A stretch of 34,743 nucleotides of DNA. It comes from Betaproteobacteria bacterium (GTDB lineage Bacteria > Pseudomonadota > Gammaproteobacteria > Burkholderiales > Burkholderiaceae_C). A program made the position numbers and the translations under genes. Positions 16,354 to 24,656 of the stretch are shown here, in pieces; position 1 is the stretch's first letter; each line of letters begins with the position of its first letter. Below the pieces are notes generated by a model. That model searched no databases, was not told the origin of the DNA, and saw only the letters and a program-made list of their open reading frames with translations. The stretch is from contig JANYKR010000063.1 of the NCBI GenBank assembly GCA_025358155.1, positions 1 to 34,743 of the forward strand, given 5' to 3'.

Positions 16354-18501
16354 GTGAACTACGCCCTTTTTGAAGATGCCGGCAAATTTCTCGCCGGCCG
16401 TGTGATGTCGGAGGCCGATGCCTCGGTGCAAATCGAGCTCGAATCCGGCAAACGCGTGAAGGTCAAATCCGTCAACGTGCTGCTGCGCTTTGCCAAGCCC
16501 GAGCCGGCGGCCCTGATCCAGGCCGCACAGGCTGCCGCCGCCGAGATCGACCTCGACCTGGCCTGGGAGTTCGCGCCTGAGGGCGAATTCAGCTTCTGTG
16601 ATCTGGCGCGGGAGTATTTCTCGGCCCAGGCGGGCAATGAGCTGCAGGCCGCCGTGCTGTTCAAGCTGTTCGAGGCGCCGCACTACTTTCGCCGCGCCGG
16701 CCGAGGCCTGTTCAAGAAAGCGCCCGAGGAGACGGTCAAGGCCGCCCTGCTGGGCATCGCCCGCAAGGCCGAGCAGGCCGCGCTGATCGAGAGCTGGGCG
16801 GTCGATCTGGCCGCCGGCCGCTGCCCAGGCCCGGTGCGCGAGCAGTTGTTCCGCATCCTGTTCAAGCCCGACAAGAACGGCCCAGAGTACAAAGCTGTGG
16901 TTGAGGCCGCCAAACGGTCTCAAAAAGCGCCGCTGGACCTGCTGCAAGCGGCGGGCGCCATCGACTCGCCCTACCAGTTCCACTGGAAGCGCTTCTTGTT
17001 CGAGCAGTTTGCCAAGGGCACCGGCTTCCCGACATTGGCCGCGCCGCTGATCAAGGACGACTTGCCGCTGGCGCCGGTGCAGGCGTTTTCGATCGACGAC
17101 TCGCAGACCACCGAGATCGACGATGCACTCTCGGTCAACGGGTTGGAGACCGGCACGGTGATCTTCGGCGTGCACATCGCCGCGCCCGCGCTGGCCTTTG
17201 CGCCCGATTCCGCCATCGACAAGCTCGCGCGTGAGCGCCTGTCCACCGTCTACATGCCGGGCGGCAAGCTGACCATGCTGCCCGACGCGGTGGTCCAGGC
17301 CTACACCCTGATCGAGGGCCGCGATTGCCCGGCGGTCAGCCTGTACGTCAGTTACGACGAGGCCACGCTGGCGGTGCTGAAGACCGAAACCCGCATCGAG
17401 CGGGTGCCGATTGCCGCCAACCTGCGCCACGACCAGCTCGACGAGGTGGTGACCGAGGCGGCGCTGACCGGCGAGGCCGTGGCCGAATACCTGTTTGCAC
17501 CCGAGCTGGCGTTTGCGTTCCGCCTGGCGCGGCATTTGAAGGCCCAGCGCGAGCTGGTTCGTGGCAAGCCGGAGAACTTCAACCGGCCGGACTACAACTT
17601 CAAGCTCGACCCTGCGGCGGGCACCGAGCGCCCCGCCATGGCCGGAGAGCCGCGCGGCGATGAGACCGTGCGCATCAGCGAGCGCAAGCGTGGCGCGCCG
17701 CTCGACCTGATCGTCAGCGAGGCGATGATCCTGGCCAACAGCCACTGGGGCGGCTTCATCGCCAACGCCGGCGTGCCCGGCATCTACCGCAGCCAGGCCA
17801 GCATGGCGCCGGGCGTCAAGGTGCGCATGGGCGTGCGGCCCGCGCCGCATGCCGGCATGGGGGTGCCGCAGTACAGCTGGGCCACCTCGCCGCTGCGGCG
17901 CTATGTCGACTTGGTCAACCAGTGGCAGATCATCGCGGTGGCCCGGCATGGCAACACCGCCGCACTGGTGGCGCCGTTCAAGCCCAAGGACGCCACGCTG
18001 TTTTCGGTGATCTCGCTGTTTGATGCGGCCTACAGCGCCTACAACGACTTCCAGCGCGACATCGAACGCTTCTGGACACTGCGCTGGTTGCAACAAAACA
18101 GCATCACCGAGCTGGACGCTGCGGTGCTCAAGGACGGCCTGGTGCGGGCCGACACCCTGCCCCTGGTGTTCAAGGCCCTGGGCTGCGAAGCGCTGCCGCG
18201 CAACACCCGGGTTCGGGTGCGCATCACCGGCATGGACTTGTTGACGCTGGACCTGCATGCCAATCTGGCCATGCGGCTCGACGATGCGGCAGACAAGCCG
18301 GCGGGCGCCCCTACCGCCGACTACATGGCCGACAACATGGCCGATAGCTCGGCCGACGAGGAAGACGAGGACGCGCTGGCCGCCACGCCGATCACCTTGG
18401 CGTTTGACATGGGCGACGCTGCGGCATCGGGCCCGGCCGACCCGGCGCCGCAGCCCGCCGCAGTCGGCGGCGTGTCGCCGTCGGACAGCGCAGCCGGCTG
18501 A
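16354..18501 (+). CDS. rnb: RNB-domain exoribonuclease II-type protein
   Basis: The 715-aa product is a 3'-to-5' exoribonuclease of the RNase II/R superfamily. I chose GTG 16354, giving (M)NYALFEDAGKFLAGRVMSE, because this is where the family starts; a longer frame to 16282 lies inside the previous gene. The RNB active-site segment is SIDDSQTTEIDDALSV: Asp248, Asp256 and Asp257 match catalytic acids, but the position equal to Asp207 of E. coli RNase II is Glu254. GVRPAPHAGMGVPQYSWATS and PLRRYVDLVNQWQ are typical of RNB. The C-terminus ends in an acidic then Ala/Pro-rich tail of about 60 residues, with no clear S1 domain. The TonB-like gene follows after 8 bp. Confidence 0.9.
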   Translation: MNYALFEDAGKFLAGRVMSEADASVQIELESGKRVKVKSVNVLLRFAKPEPAALIQAAQAAAAEIDLDLAWEFAPEGEFSFCDLAREYFSAQAGNELQAAVLFKLFEAPHYFRRAGRGLFKKAPEETVKAALLGIARKAEQAALIESWAVDLAAGRCPGPVREQLFRILFKPDKNGPEYKAVVEAAKRSQKAPLDLLQAAGAIDSPYQFHWKRFLFEQFAKGTGFPTLAAPLIKDDLPLAPVQAFSIDDSQTTEIDDALSVNGLETGTVIFGVHIAAPALAFAPDSAIDKLARERLSTVYMPGGKLTMLPDAVVQAYTLIEGRDCPAVSLYVSYDEATLAVLKTETRIERVPIAANLRHDQLDEVVTEAALTGEAVAEYLFAPELAFAFRLARHLKAQRELVRGKPENFNRPDYNFKLDPAAGTERPAMAGEPRGDETVRISERKRGAPLDLIVSEAMILANSHWGGFIANAGVPGIYRSQASMAPGVKVRMGVRPAPHAGMGVPQYSWATSPLRRYVDLVNQWQIIAVARHGNTAALVAPFKPKDATLFSVISLFDAAYSAYNDFQRDIERFWTLRWLQQNSITELDAAVLKDGLVRADTLPLVFKALGCEALPRNTRVRVRITGMDLLTLDLHANLAMRLDDAADKPAGAPTADYMADNMADSSADEEDEDALAATPITLAFDMGDAAASGPADPAPQPAAVGGVSPSDSAAG

Positions 18502-18509
18502 AACTCCGC

Positions 18510-19370
18510 ATGGCCTGGCGCCGGCCGAGCAGGTTGCACTGGGCGCTGGGCCTGTCGCTGGCGGCCCACGGCGCGGTGCTGGGTTTGCGCTTCATCGATC
18601 CCGCGAGGCTGGACCGGGTCTTCCGGGACAGCCCGCTGGAGGTGATCCTGGTCAACGCCCGCACCGCCGAGGCAGCGGTGAAGGCGCTGGCCTTGGCCCA
18701 GGCCCCGTTGGCAGGCGGCGGCGAGTTGGCCAGCGGCCGGGCCACCTCGCCGCTGCCTGCCACGGCCCAGGTCGAGCTGGGCAACGCCCCTGACGAGGCA
18801 CACCGCCGGGTAGACCAGTTGCAGGACCAGCAGCAACAGTTGCTGGCCCAAGTCCGGCGCGAGATGGCGCTGCTGCCACCCCCCGACCCGAAACGCGACG
18901 CCGGCACGCCGCAAGAGCGTGAGACCGAAGAGCGCCGGCGCCAGTTGCTCAAGCTGCTGGCCGAGATCGAAAAGCGCATCAACGACGACAGCGCCCAGCC
19001 GCGGCGGCGCTACATCAGCCCGGCCACCCAGGAGGCGCCCTACGCGCTGTACTACGACCGGCTGCGCCGCCGCATCGAGGACCGCGGCACCCGCGACTTT
19101 CCGGTGCATGCGGGCAAAAAGCTCTACGGCGAGCTGACCCTCAACATCACCGTCGATGCCCAGGGCCGGCTGGTCGATGCCGAACTGGTGCAGGGGTCGG
19201 GCAACAAGCTGCTGGACGCCCGGGCGCTGGCCATCCTGCAAGCCGCCGCACCCTTTGGCGGGTTCAGTGCGCCGATGCGCCAGGAGGCCGACCAGATCAT
19301 CCTGACCTCGCGCTTCCGCTTCACCCGCGACGACGGGCTGGAGGCGACCTTGAGCCACAAGCCACGCTGA
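18510..19370 (+). CDS. TonB-family energy transducer-like protein
   Basis: The 286-aa protein has one N-terminal membrane helix (about 10-27) carrying Ser16 and His20 in LSLAAHGAV, the spacing E. coli TonB uses to contact ExbB/ExbD. A periplasmic coiled coil rich in Gln, Glu and Arg (about 90-160) replaces the usual Pro-rich spacer. A C-terminal TonB domain follows (GELTLNITVDAQGRLVDAELVQGSG, in two parts around 210-235, then LDARALAILQAAAPFGGF). It should transmit proton-motive force to an outer-membrane receptor or span the envelope. No exbB, exbD or receptor gene is nearby. It is 8 bp after the exoribonuclease gene and 16 bp before aroE. Confidence 0.85.
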   Translation: MAWRRPSRLHWALGLSLAAHGAVLGLRFIDPARLDRVFRDSPLEVILVNARTAEAAVKALALAQAPLAGGGELASGRATSPLPATAQVELGNAPDEAHRRVDQLQDQQQQLLAQVRREMALLPPPDPKRDAGTPQERETEERRRQLLKLLAEIEKRINDDSAQPRRRYISPATQEAPYALYYDRLRRRIEDRGTRDFPVHAGKKLYGELTLNITVDAQGRLVDAELVQGSGNKLLDARALAILQAAAPFGGFSAPMRQEADQIILTSRFRFTRDDGLEATLSHKPR

Positions 19371-19386
19371 CACAATCGCCCGCACC

Positions 19387-20292
19387 ATGTCCGCTGCCCC
19401 CCCCGGATCCGACTGCCTGAGGCTGCCGCCGCCCGACCGCTACGCGGTGCTCGGGCAGCCGGTAGCGCACAGCCAGTCGCCTTTCATCCATGCCGAATTT
19501 GCGCGCCAGACCGGCCAGCGGCTGGAATACGGCAAGATCGAATGCCCGGTGCAGGCCTTCGAGGCCACATTGCGGGCCTTTATCGGCACGGCTGATGCGG
19601 CCGCTGGCCTGGGCCCGGTACGCGGCTGCAACATCACCGTTCCCAACAAATTCCAGGTGCTCCCGCTGGCCCAGACGGTGACGCCGCGGGCTGCGCTGGC
19701 ACAGGCGGCCAACGTGCTGTGCATTGCGCCCGACGGCTGGACGGCCCACAACACCGACGGCACTGGCCTGGTGCAAGACATCCAGGTCTCGGCCGGCCGA
19801 TCGCTGGCTGGCCAGCGGGTGCTGCTGATCGGCGCCGGTGGGGCCGCAGCCGGCGTGCTGGGGCCACTGATCGAGGCCGGCTGTGCCCACATCGGCGTGG
19901 CCAACCGCACGGCCGACAAAGCGGCAGCGCTGGTGGCGCGCCACCTCAACTGGGCCGAGCGCTTTGGTGTGCCGTTGCAGGCCAGTGGCCTGGCTAACTG
20001 TGGCGAGGCCTATGACCTGGTGCTCAACAGCAGCGCCAGCAGCCTGGCCGGCGTCGAGGTGCCGGTGCATGCCCGGGTGCTGCGGCCCGGCACGCTGGCA
20101 GTCGATCTGATGTACGGCCCGGCGGCGGCCCGCTTTTTGGCCTGGGCAGCCGCCCACGGCGCGGTCGGTCGCGACGGTCTGGGCATGCTGGTAGAACAGG
20201 CGGCCGAGGCCTTTGCGCTGTGGCGCGGCGTGCGGCCACAGACCGGGCCAGTTCTGGCCGCGCTGCGCGCCCGGCTGGCCGCGCTCGCCTGA
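19387..20292 (+). CDS. aroE: Shikimate dehydrogenase
   Basis: AroE reduces 3-dehydroshikimate to shikimate with NADPH in aromatic amino acid synthesis. The 301-aa protein shows the substrate-site motif YAVLGQPVAHSQSPFIHAEF, the catalytic Lys in GCNITVPNKFQV, the Asp in HNTDGTGLVQD, the Gly-rich NADP loop LIGAGGAAAGVLGPL, and GLGMLVEQAAEAF near the C-terminus. It is slightly longer than the typical 270-290 aa because of a short N-terminal lead. ATG 19387 is the first start before the conserved strand. mtgA follows 24 bp later. Another shikimate-pathway gene, aroQ, lies at 27810-28265 on the other strand. Confidence 0.95.
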   Translation: MSAAPPGSDCLRLPPPDRYAVLGQPVAHSQSPFIHAEFARQTGQRLEYGKIECPVQAFEATLRAFIGTADAAAGLGPVRGCNITVPNKFQVLPLAQTVTPRAALAQAANVLCIAPDGWTAHNTDGTGLVQDIQVSAGRSLAGQRVLLIGAGGAAAGVLGPLIEAGCAHIGVANRTADKAAALVARHLNWAERFGVPLQASGLANCGEAYDLVLNSSASSLAGVEVPVHARVLRPGTLAVDLMYGPAAARFLAWAAAHGAVGRDGLGMLVEQAAEAFALWRGVRPQTGPVLAALRARLAALA

Positions 20293-20316
20293 GGCCCGGC
20301 AGCCCGACACGCACTT

Positions 20317-21216
20317 GTGGCCAGCGCCTTCTCAAACACTTCGCCCCAGCGCGGCGGGCTCAAACGCCCGGCCAGCGACGGCAGCAGCGGCGCGCGCCTG
20401 CGACACCATGCCGTGCGATTGCTGGCGCTGCTGCTGCTGTGCACCGCCGCGCTGCAGCTCTATTTTGTTGCCCGCATCGGCTTGATGGCGCTGCTGGCGC
20501 CGCAATCCACCAGCTTTCAGCGCAGCGAGGCCTGGCGCTTGCTGGTGGAAAAACACCGCATCGACTGGCGTCAGGACTGGGTAGACCAGGGTCGCATCAG
20601 CGCCAGCCTGAAACGCGCTGTGATCGCCAGCGAGGATGCCGGCTTTGTCGACCACAGCGGTGTTGAATGGGACGCGCTGGAGCAGGCTTGGGAGAAAAAC
20701 CAGCGCGCCGAAGCCGCAGCCGCACGCCGCAACACCCAGATCGAGCAACGGGCCGCGTCCGACTTGGGCAAGGGCAACTCAAGGGGCAGCAGCAAGGCCA
20801 ATGCCCCAGGCAAGCCGGTGGCAGCCAGCAAGCCCCGGGTCGAGCCCAAGGTGGTGGGCGGGTCCACCATCAGCCAGCAGTTGGCCAAGAACCTGTTCTT
20901 GTCGGGCGAACGCACCGGCCTGCGCAAGGCGCAGGAGTTTGTGCTGACGCTGACGCTCGAGGCCCTGCTGTCCAAGCGCCGCATCCTGGAGATCTACCTC
21001 AACAGCGTGGAGTGGGGCGAGGGCGTATTTGGTGCGCAGGCTGCGGCCCAGCACTACTTTCACACCGACGCCGCCCGGCTCGACGCGCTGTCGGCTGCCC
21101 GCCTGGCCGTGATGCTGCCCGCGCCCAAACGCTTCGAGAAGAACCCCGGCTCGGCCTATGTGAGCGGGCGCGCCGGCACCATCGCCGCGCGCATGGGCAA
21201 TGTGACGCTGCCCTGA
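20317..21216 (+). CDS. mtgA: Monofunctional peptidoglycan glycosyltransferase
   Basis: MtgA polymerises lipid II into glycan strands at the inner membrane. The 299-aa protein has a membrane helix at about 30-55 (LLALLLLCTAALQLYFVA), the catalytic Glu106 in VIASEDAGFVDHSG, then GGSTISQQLAKNLFLS, KRRILEIYLNSVEWGEGVFG and AAAQHYF. The second half of the donor-site loop carries an insert of roughly 40-45 low-complexity residues (Ala, Lys, Gly, Ser, Pro) between EKNQRAEAA and VVGGST, longer than in E. coli MtgA. The start is GTG 20317, 24 bp after aroE; the in-frame start is not strongly marked by a ribosome site. Confidence 0.93.
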   Translation: MASAFSNTSPQRGGLKRPASDGSSGARLRHHAVRLLALLLLCTAALQLYFVARIGLMALLAPQSTSFQRSEAWRLLVEKHRIDWRQDWVDQGRISASLKRAVIASEDAGFVDHSGVEWDALEQAWEKNQRAEAAAARRNTQIEQRAASDLGKGNSRGSSKANAPGKPVAASKPRVEPKVVGGSTISQQLAKNLFLSGERTGLRKAQEFVLTLTLEALLSKRRILEIYLNSVEWGEGVFGAQAAAQHYFHTDAARLDALSAARLAVMLPAPKRFEKNPGSAYVSGRAGTIAARMGNVTLP

Positions 21217-21295
21217 TCGCGGCCAGGTCCGCCTGGCCCGGCCGCGCAGCATCCACAGGCACACACAGACCGGCGCTGATTCCTACAATGCGTCC

Positions 21296-21904
21296 ATGTC
21301 GTCCGCTCTGACCCAGGAAATCGCCGTCACCGCCGCCCGGCTGGTGGTGGACGAAGGCATGGAGTACGGCAGCGCCAAGCGCAAGGCCCTGCGTGCGCTG
21401 GGCCGCTCAGGTGCGGGCCGAGGCGAGTTGCCCGACAACGAGCAGGTCGAAGCCGAAGTGCGCGAGTACCTCGCCCTGTTTTGCGCCGACACCCAGCCCG
21501 CCGAATTGAGGACGCTGCGCCAGCTGGCCCTGACCTGGATGGAGCGCCTGGCCGAGTTCCGCCCGTACCTGGGCGGCGCGGTCTGGCGTGGCACCGCCAC
21601 CCGGCTGTCGGCGATCCACCTCGACCTCTACTGCGACGACGCCAAATCGGCCGAGATCCTGCTGATCAACAAGGGCATCGACTATGACGTCGGCAGCCGC
21701 CCGGGTGTACGCGGCGAGCCGGTTGACCTGTTGAGCATCGCGGCCCGTTGCGCCGAGTGGGGCGAGACGGTGACGCTGTTCCTGACCATCCTCGACCACG
21801 ACGACCTGCGCGGTGCCCTCAAACCCGACCCCCAAGGCCGGTCCTGGCGCGGCGACGCCCAGGCGCTGCGCCGTCTGTTGGGCGCAACCGACCTGCCACC
21901 ATGA
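21296..21904 (+). CDS. Uncharacterised 202-aa conserved protein
   Basis: I recognise the sequence as a type common in Comamonadaceae-like genomes but without a known function; relatives have sometimes been labelled UDP-N-acetylmuramate--alanine ligase, although no Mur-ligase P-loop is present. It is soluble, with no signal or membrane segment. The N-terminal half is helical (LTQEIAVTAARLVVDEGMEYG). The second half contains AVWRGTATRLSAIHLDLYCDD and ILLINKGIDYDV, reminiscent of a nucleotidyltransferase-like fold, a weak inference. The stop overlaps the start of the following thioredoxin-like gene by ATGA (21901-21904), so the two are translationally coupled. Real coding is supported by length, codon use and the overlap. 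Confidence 0.82.
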   Translation: MSSALTQEIAVTAARLVVDEGMEYGSAKRKALRALGRSGAGRGELPDNEQVEAEVREYLALFCADTQPAELRTLRQLALTWMERLAEFRPYLGGAVWRGTATRLSAIHLDLYCDDAKSAEILLINKGIDYDVGSRPGVRGEPVDLLSIAARCAEWGETVTLFLTILDHDDLRGALKPDPQGRSWRGDAQALRRLLGATDLPP

Positions 21905-22512
21905 CCCAACCCGCTCAGCCGACCGAGCCGCCCGAGCCCAGCAATGCCACCGCCGCCGCCGCCAACCGGGCTGCGGTATCGCGGCGCCGGCTGTTGGCCG
22001 GCGTGGCCGGTACGGCGGCGCTGGCAGGCGTGGGGCTGGCGGTGTGGCAGCAACACCGCAGCGGCGTCCAGGCTGCTGCACCGGGCACCACCGATGACCT
22101 GAGCCCGCTCTGGGCCTTGCAGGTGGCCCGGCCGGAAGGCGGTCAAATTGCGTTGGCCAGCCTGCGCGGCAGACCACTGCTGATCAATTTCTGGGCCACC
22201 TGGTGCGCACCGTGTCTGCGGGAGATGCCTGAGATTGATCGCTTCTACCGCGAGTTCGGGCCGCGCGGCTGGCAGGTACTGGGTCTGGCGATCGACGGGC
22301 CGACGCCGGTTCGTGAATTTCTGGCCCGCGTCAAGGTCGGCTTTCCGATCGGCCTGGGCGGCATCGACGGCACCGACCTGCTCCACAGCCTGGGCAATCC
22401 CCAGGGCGGCTTGCCGTTCTCGGTGATGATCGGCACCAAGGGCCAGGTGCTGCACCGCCGGATGGGCGCGACCGACTTTGCAGAACTTGCAGCCTGGGCT
22501 GCCAAGGCCTGA
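21901..22512 (+). CDS. TlpA-type thioredoxin-fold protein, likely exported
   Basis: The 203-aa protein has a thioredoxin fold with the active site WCAPC (Cys102, Cys105) in LLINFWATWCAPCLREMPEI and the cis-Pro region GGLPFSVMIG. Such proteins act as thiol-disulfide reductants in the periplasm, for example in cytochrome c maturation. Residues 27-50 look like a signal with SRRRLLAGVAGTAALAGVG, which resembles a twin-arginine motif followed by a hydrophobic core; it could also be an uncleaved anchor. The N-terminal 25 residues are Pro/Ala/Thr-rich. ATG 21901 overlaps the upstream stop. No ccm genes are nearby. Tat export is inference. Confidence 0.88.
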   Translation: MTQPAQPTEPPEPSNATAAAANRAAVSRRRLLAGVAGTAALAGVGLAVWQQHRSGVQAAAPGTTDDLSPLWALQVARPEGGQIALASLRGRPLLINFWATWCAPCLREMPEIDRFYREFGPRGWQVLGLAIDGPTPVREFLARVKVGFPIGLGGIDGTDLLHSLGNPQGGLPFSVMIGTKGQVLHRRMGATDFAELAAWAAKA

Positions 22513-22798
22513 TTCGCCAGAGAACGGCGCTGGACACAGCGTCTGGTCGTAACATCGCTTATCCGCATCGTAATTTCACCGATCAGCGCTGATTTGCTGT
22601 AGTTTGTCAATCATCGCCAGTTTTCGTCAAAAGTGTCCGAAGCCCCGGAGGCTGTGACACAATTCGCGCCTCTTGAAGGCTGAAAACTGCAGTTGCAGGC
22701 AGCTGACCCGCGAAATGACGACCGATCCCGGCAATGGCTGAAAAAACGTCCAACCGCTCGAACGCCAGACCGCACAGAACCCCAAAGGAGTTCATGGC
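22513..22798 (+). promoter_or_regulatory. Leader and likely promoter region of accBC
   Basis: This 286-bp spacer has no gene. It is less G+C-rich than its surroundings, as expected for promoter DNA. CACAAT at 22658-22663 is a plausible -10, with a poor -35; a start near 22670 would give a leader of about 130 nt. AAAGGAG at 22784-22790 is a strong ribosome site, 8 nt before accB. In many relatives aroQ occupies this spot; here it does not. Confidence 0.4.
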
Positions 22799-23251
22799 AT
22801 GGACCTGCGCAAGCTCAAGACCTTGATCGACCTGGTGTCGGACTCGAATATCTCCGAACTCGAAATCACCGAAGCCGAAGGCAAGGTGCGTATCGTCAAA
22901 GCCGGTGTCGCCGTGGCACCCGCACCAACAATGATGATGATGGCACCCGCCCCTGCACCCGCCGTGGCAGCCGGCCCTGCACCCGCTGCGGCACCCGCCG
23001 TTGAGCCCGAACCCAGCGGTCACATTGTCAAATCGCCGATGGTCGGCACTTTTTACCGCGCCAGCAGCCCTGGCGCCAAGGCGTTGGTTGACATCGGTCA
23101 ACCGATCAAGGCCGGCGAATCGATCTGCATCATCGAAGCGATGAAGATCATGAACGAGATTGAGTCCGACTTCAGCGGCACCGTCACCCAAGTGCTGGTC
23201 GAAAACGGGCAGGCCGTCGAGTTCGGCCAGCCGCTGTTCATCGTCGAATGA
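22799..23251 (+). CDS. accB: Biotin carboxyl carrier protein of acetyl-CoA carboxylase
   Basis: AccB carries biotin between the carboxylase and carboxyltransferase of acetyl-CoA carboxylase, the first step of fatty acid synthesis. The 150-aa protein begins [20 protein letters not shown]. It has an Ala/Pro/Met-rich linker (about 38-72, with four Met codons in a row), then the biotinyl domain [16 protein letters not shown] with the biotin Lys116 in [13 protein letters not shown]. The thumb and domain look complete. AAAGGAG lies 8 nt before ATG 22799. accC follows after 20 bp. Confidence 0.97.
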   Translation: MDLRKLKTLIDLVSDSNISELEITEAEGKVRIVKAGVAVAPAPTMMMMAPAPAPAVAAGPAPAAAPAVEPEPSGHIVKSPMVGTFYRASSPGAKALVDIGQPIKAGESICIIEAMKIMNEIESDFSGTVTQVLVENGQAVEFGQPLFIVE

Positions 23252-23271
23252 TGCCGGCGGCTCAGGGAAAG

Positions 23272-24621
23272 ATGTTCAAGAAAATTCTGATCGCCAACCG
23301 GGGGGAGATTGCGCTGCGCATCCAGCGCGCCTGCCGCGAGATGGGCATCAAATCGGTGGTGGTCTATTCCGAGGCCGACCGCGAGGCCAAGTACGTCAAG
23401 CTGGCCGACGAGGCGGTGTGCATCGGGCCGGCAGCATCGGCCCTGAGCTACCTCAACATGCCGGCGATCATCGCCACCGCCGAGGTCACCGACGCCGAGG
23501 CAATCCACCCCGGCTACGGCTTCTTGTCGGAAAACGCCGACTTTGCCGAGCGGGTCGAAAAGAGCGGTTTCACCTTCATCGGCCCCACCTCCGAGGCTAT
23601 CCGGCTGATGGGCGACAAGGTCTCGGCCAAGCAGGCGATGATCCGCTCGGGCGTGCCCTGCGTGCCCGGCTCCGAGGGTGCGTTGACCGAGGACCCCAAG
23701 GCCACCGTGCAGGCCGCGCGCGCCATCGGCTACCCGGTGATCATCAAGGCCTCGGGCGGCGGCGGCGGGCGGGGCATGCGGGTGGTGCACACCGAGGCCG
23801 CGCTGCTCAACGCGGTGGCCACCACCCGGGCCGAGGCGGGCGCTGCGTTTGGCAACCCGGCGGTCTACATGGAGAAGTTTCTCCAGAACCCGCGTCACAT
23901 CGAGATCCAGATCCTGGCCGACGAGCACCGCAACGCGGTCTGGCTGGGCGAGCGCGACTGCTCGATGCAGCGCCGCCACCAGAAGATCATCGAAGAAGCG
24001 CCGGCGCCCGGCATCCCACGCCGCGCCATCGAGCGCATCGGCGACCGCTGCGCTGCGGCCTGCAAGAAAATCAGCTACCGCGGCGCCGGCACCTTCGAAT
24101 TTCTCTACGAGAACGGTGAGTTCTACTTCATCGAGATGAACACCCGGGTGCAGGTCGAGCATCCGGTGACCGAACTGGTGACCGGCATCGACATCGTGCA
24201 GATGCAGATCCGGGTGGCTGCGGGTGAAAAACTGCCGTTCACCCAGCGCCAGATCCAGATGCGCGGTCACGCGATCGAGTGCCGGATCAACGCCGAAGAC
24301 CCCTACAAGTTCACCCCCTCACCGGGCCGCATCACGATGTGGCATGCCCCAGGCGGCCCGGGGGTACGGGTGGATTCGCACGTCTACACCAACTACACCG
24401 TGCCACCCAACTACGACTCGATGATCGGCAAGATCATCGTGCACGGCGACACCCGCGACCAGGCCTTGGCACGCATGCGCATCGCGCTGTCCGAGACCGT
24501 GGTCGAGGGCATCAACACCAACATTCCGCTGCACCGCGAGCTGATGGCGGACGCCAAGTTCGTCGTCGGCGGCACCAGCATCCACTACCTCGAAGGCTGG
24601 CTTGAGCAGCACAAGCGCTGA
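23272..24621 (+). CDS. accC: Biotin carboxylase subunit of acetyl-CoA carboxylase
   Basis: AccC uses ATP and bicarbonate to carboxylate biotin on AccB. The 449-aa length is exactly typical. Signatures: [20 protein letters not shown] at the start, [20 protein letters not shown], the ATP-grasp Gly-rich loop [38 protein letters not shown] (read in two parts around residues 278-300), and [14 protein letters not shown] chose ATG 23272, preceded by AGGGA, rather than the upstream in-frame ATG at 23248, since the longer form adds eight residues before the conserved start. The accB-accC pair is the standard operon; prmA follows 35 bp later. Confidence 0.97.
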   Translation: MFKKILIANRGEIALRIQRACREMGIKSVVVYSEADREAKYVKLADEAVCIGPAASALSYLNMPAIIATAEVTDAEAIHPGYGFLSENADFAERVEKSGFTFIGPTSEAIRLMGDKVSAKQAMIRSGVPCVPGSEGALTEDPKATVQAARAIGYPVIIKASGGGGGRGMRVVHTEAALLNAVATTRAEAGAAFGNPAVYMEKFLQNPRHIEIQILADEHRNAVWLGERDCSMQRRHQKIIEEAPAPGIPRRAIERIGDRCAAACKKISYRGAGTFEFLYENGEFYFIEMNTRVQVEHPVTELVTGIDIVQMQIRVAAGEKLPFTQRQIQMRGHAIECRINAEDPYKFTPSPGRITMWHAPGGPGVRVDSHVYTNYTVPPNYDSMIGKIIVHGDTRDQALARMRIALSETVVEGINTNIPLHRELMADAKFVVGGTSIHYLEGWLEQHKR

Positions 24622-24656
24622 ACGGGCGTGGGCCATTGGCAGCCAGGGAACCGGTC

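Noticed and set aside
16171-18258. 695-codon minus-strand open frame opposite the exoribonuclease gene
   Set aside because: Antisense of a conserved RNB protein; its composition is typical of a high-G+C shadow frame.
22928-22942. ATGATGATGATG in accB as a slippage or multiple-start site
   Set aside because: It lies inside the frame in the normal Ala/Pro linker, and the true start has a strong ribosome site.
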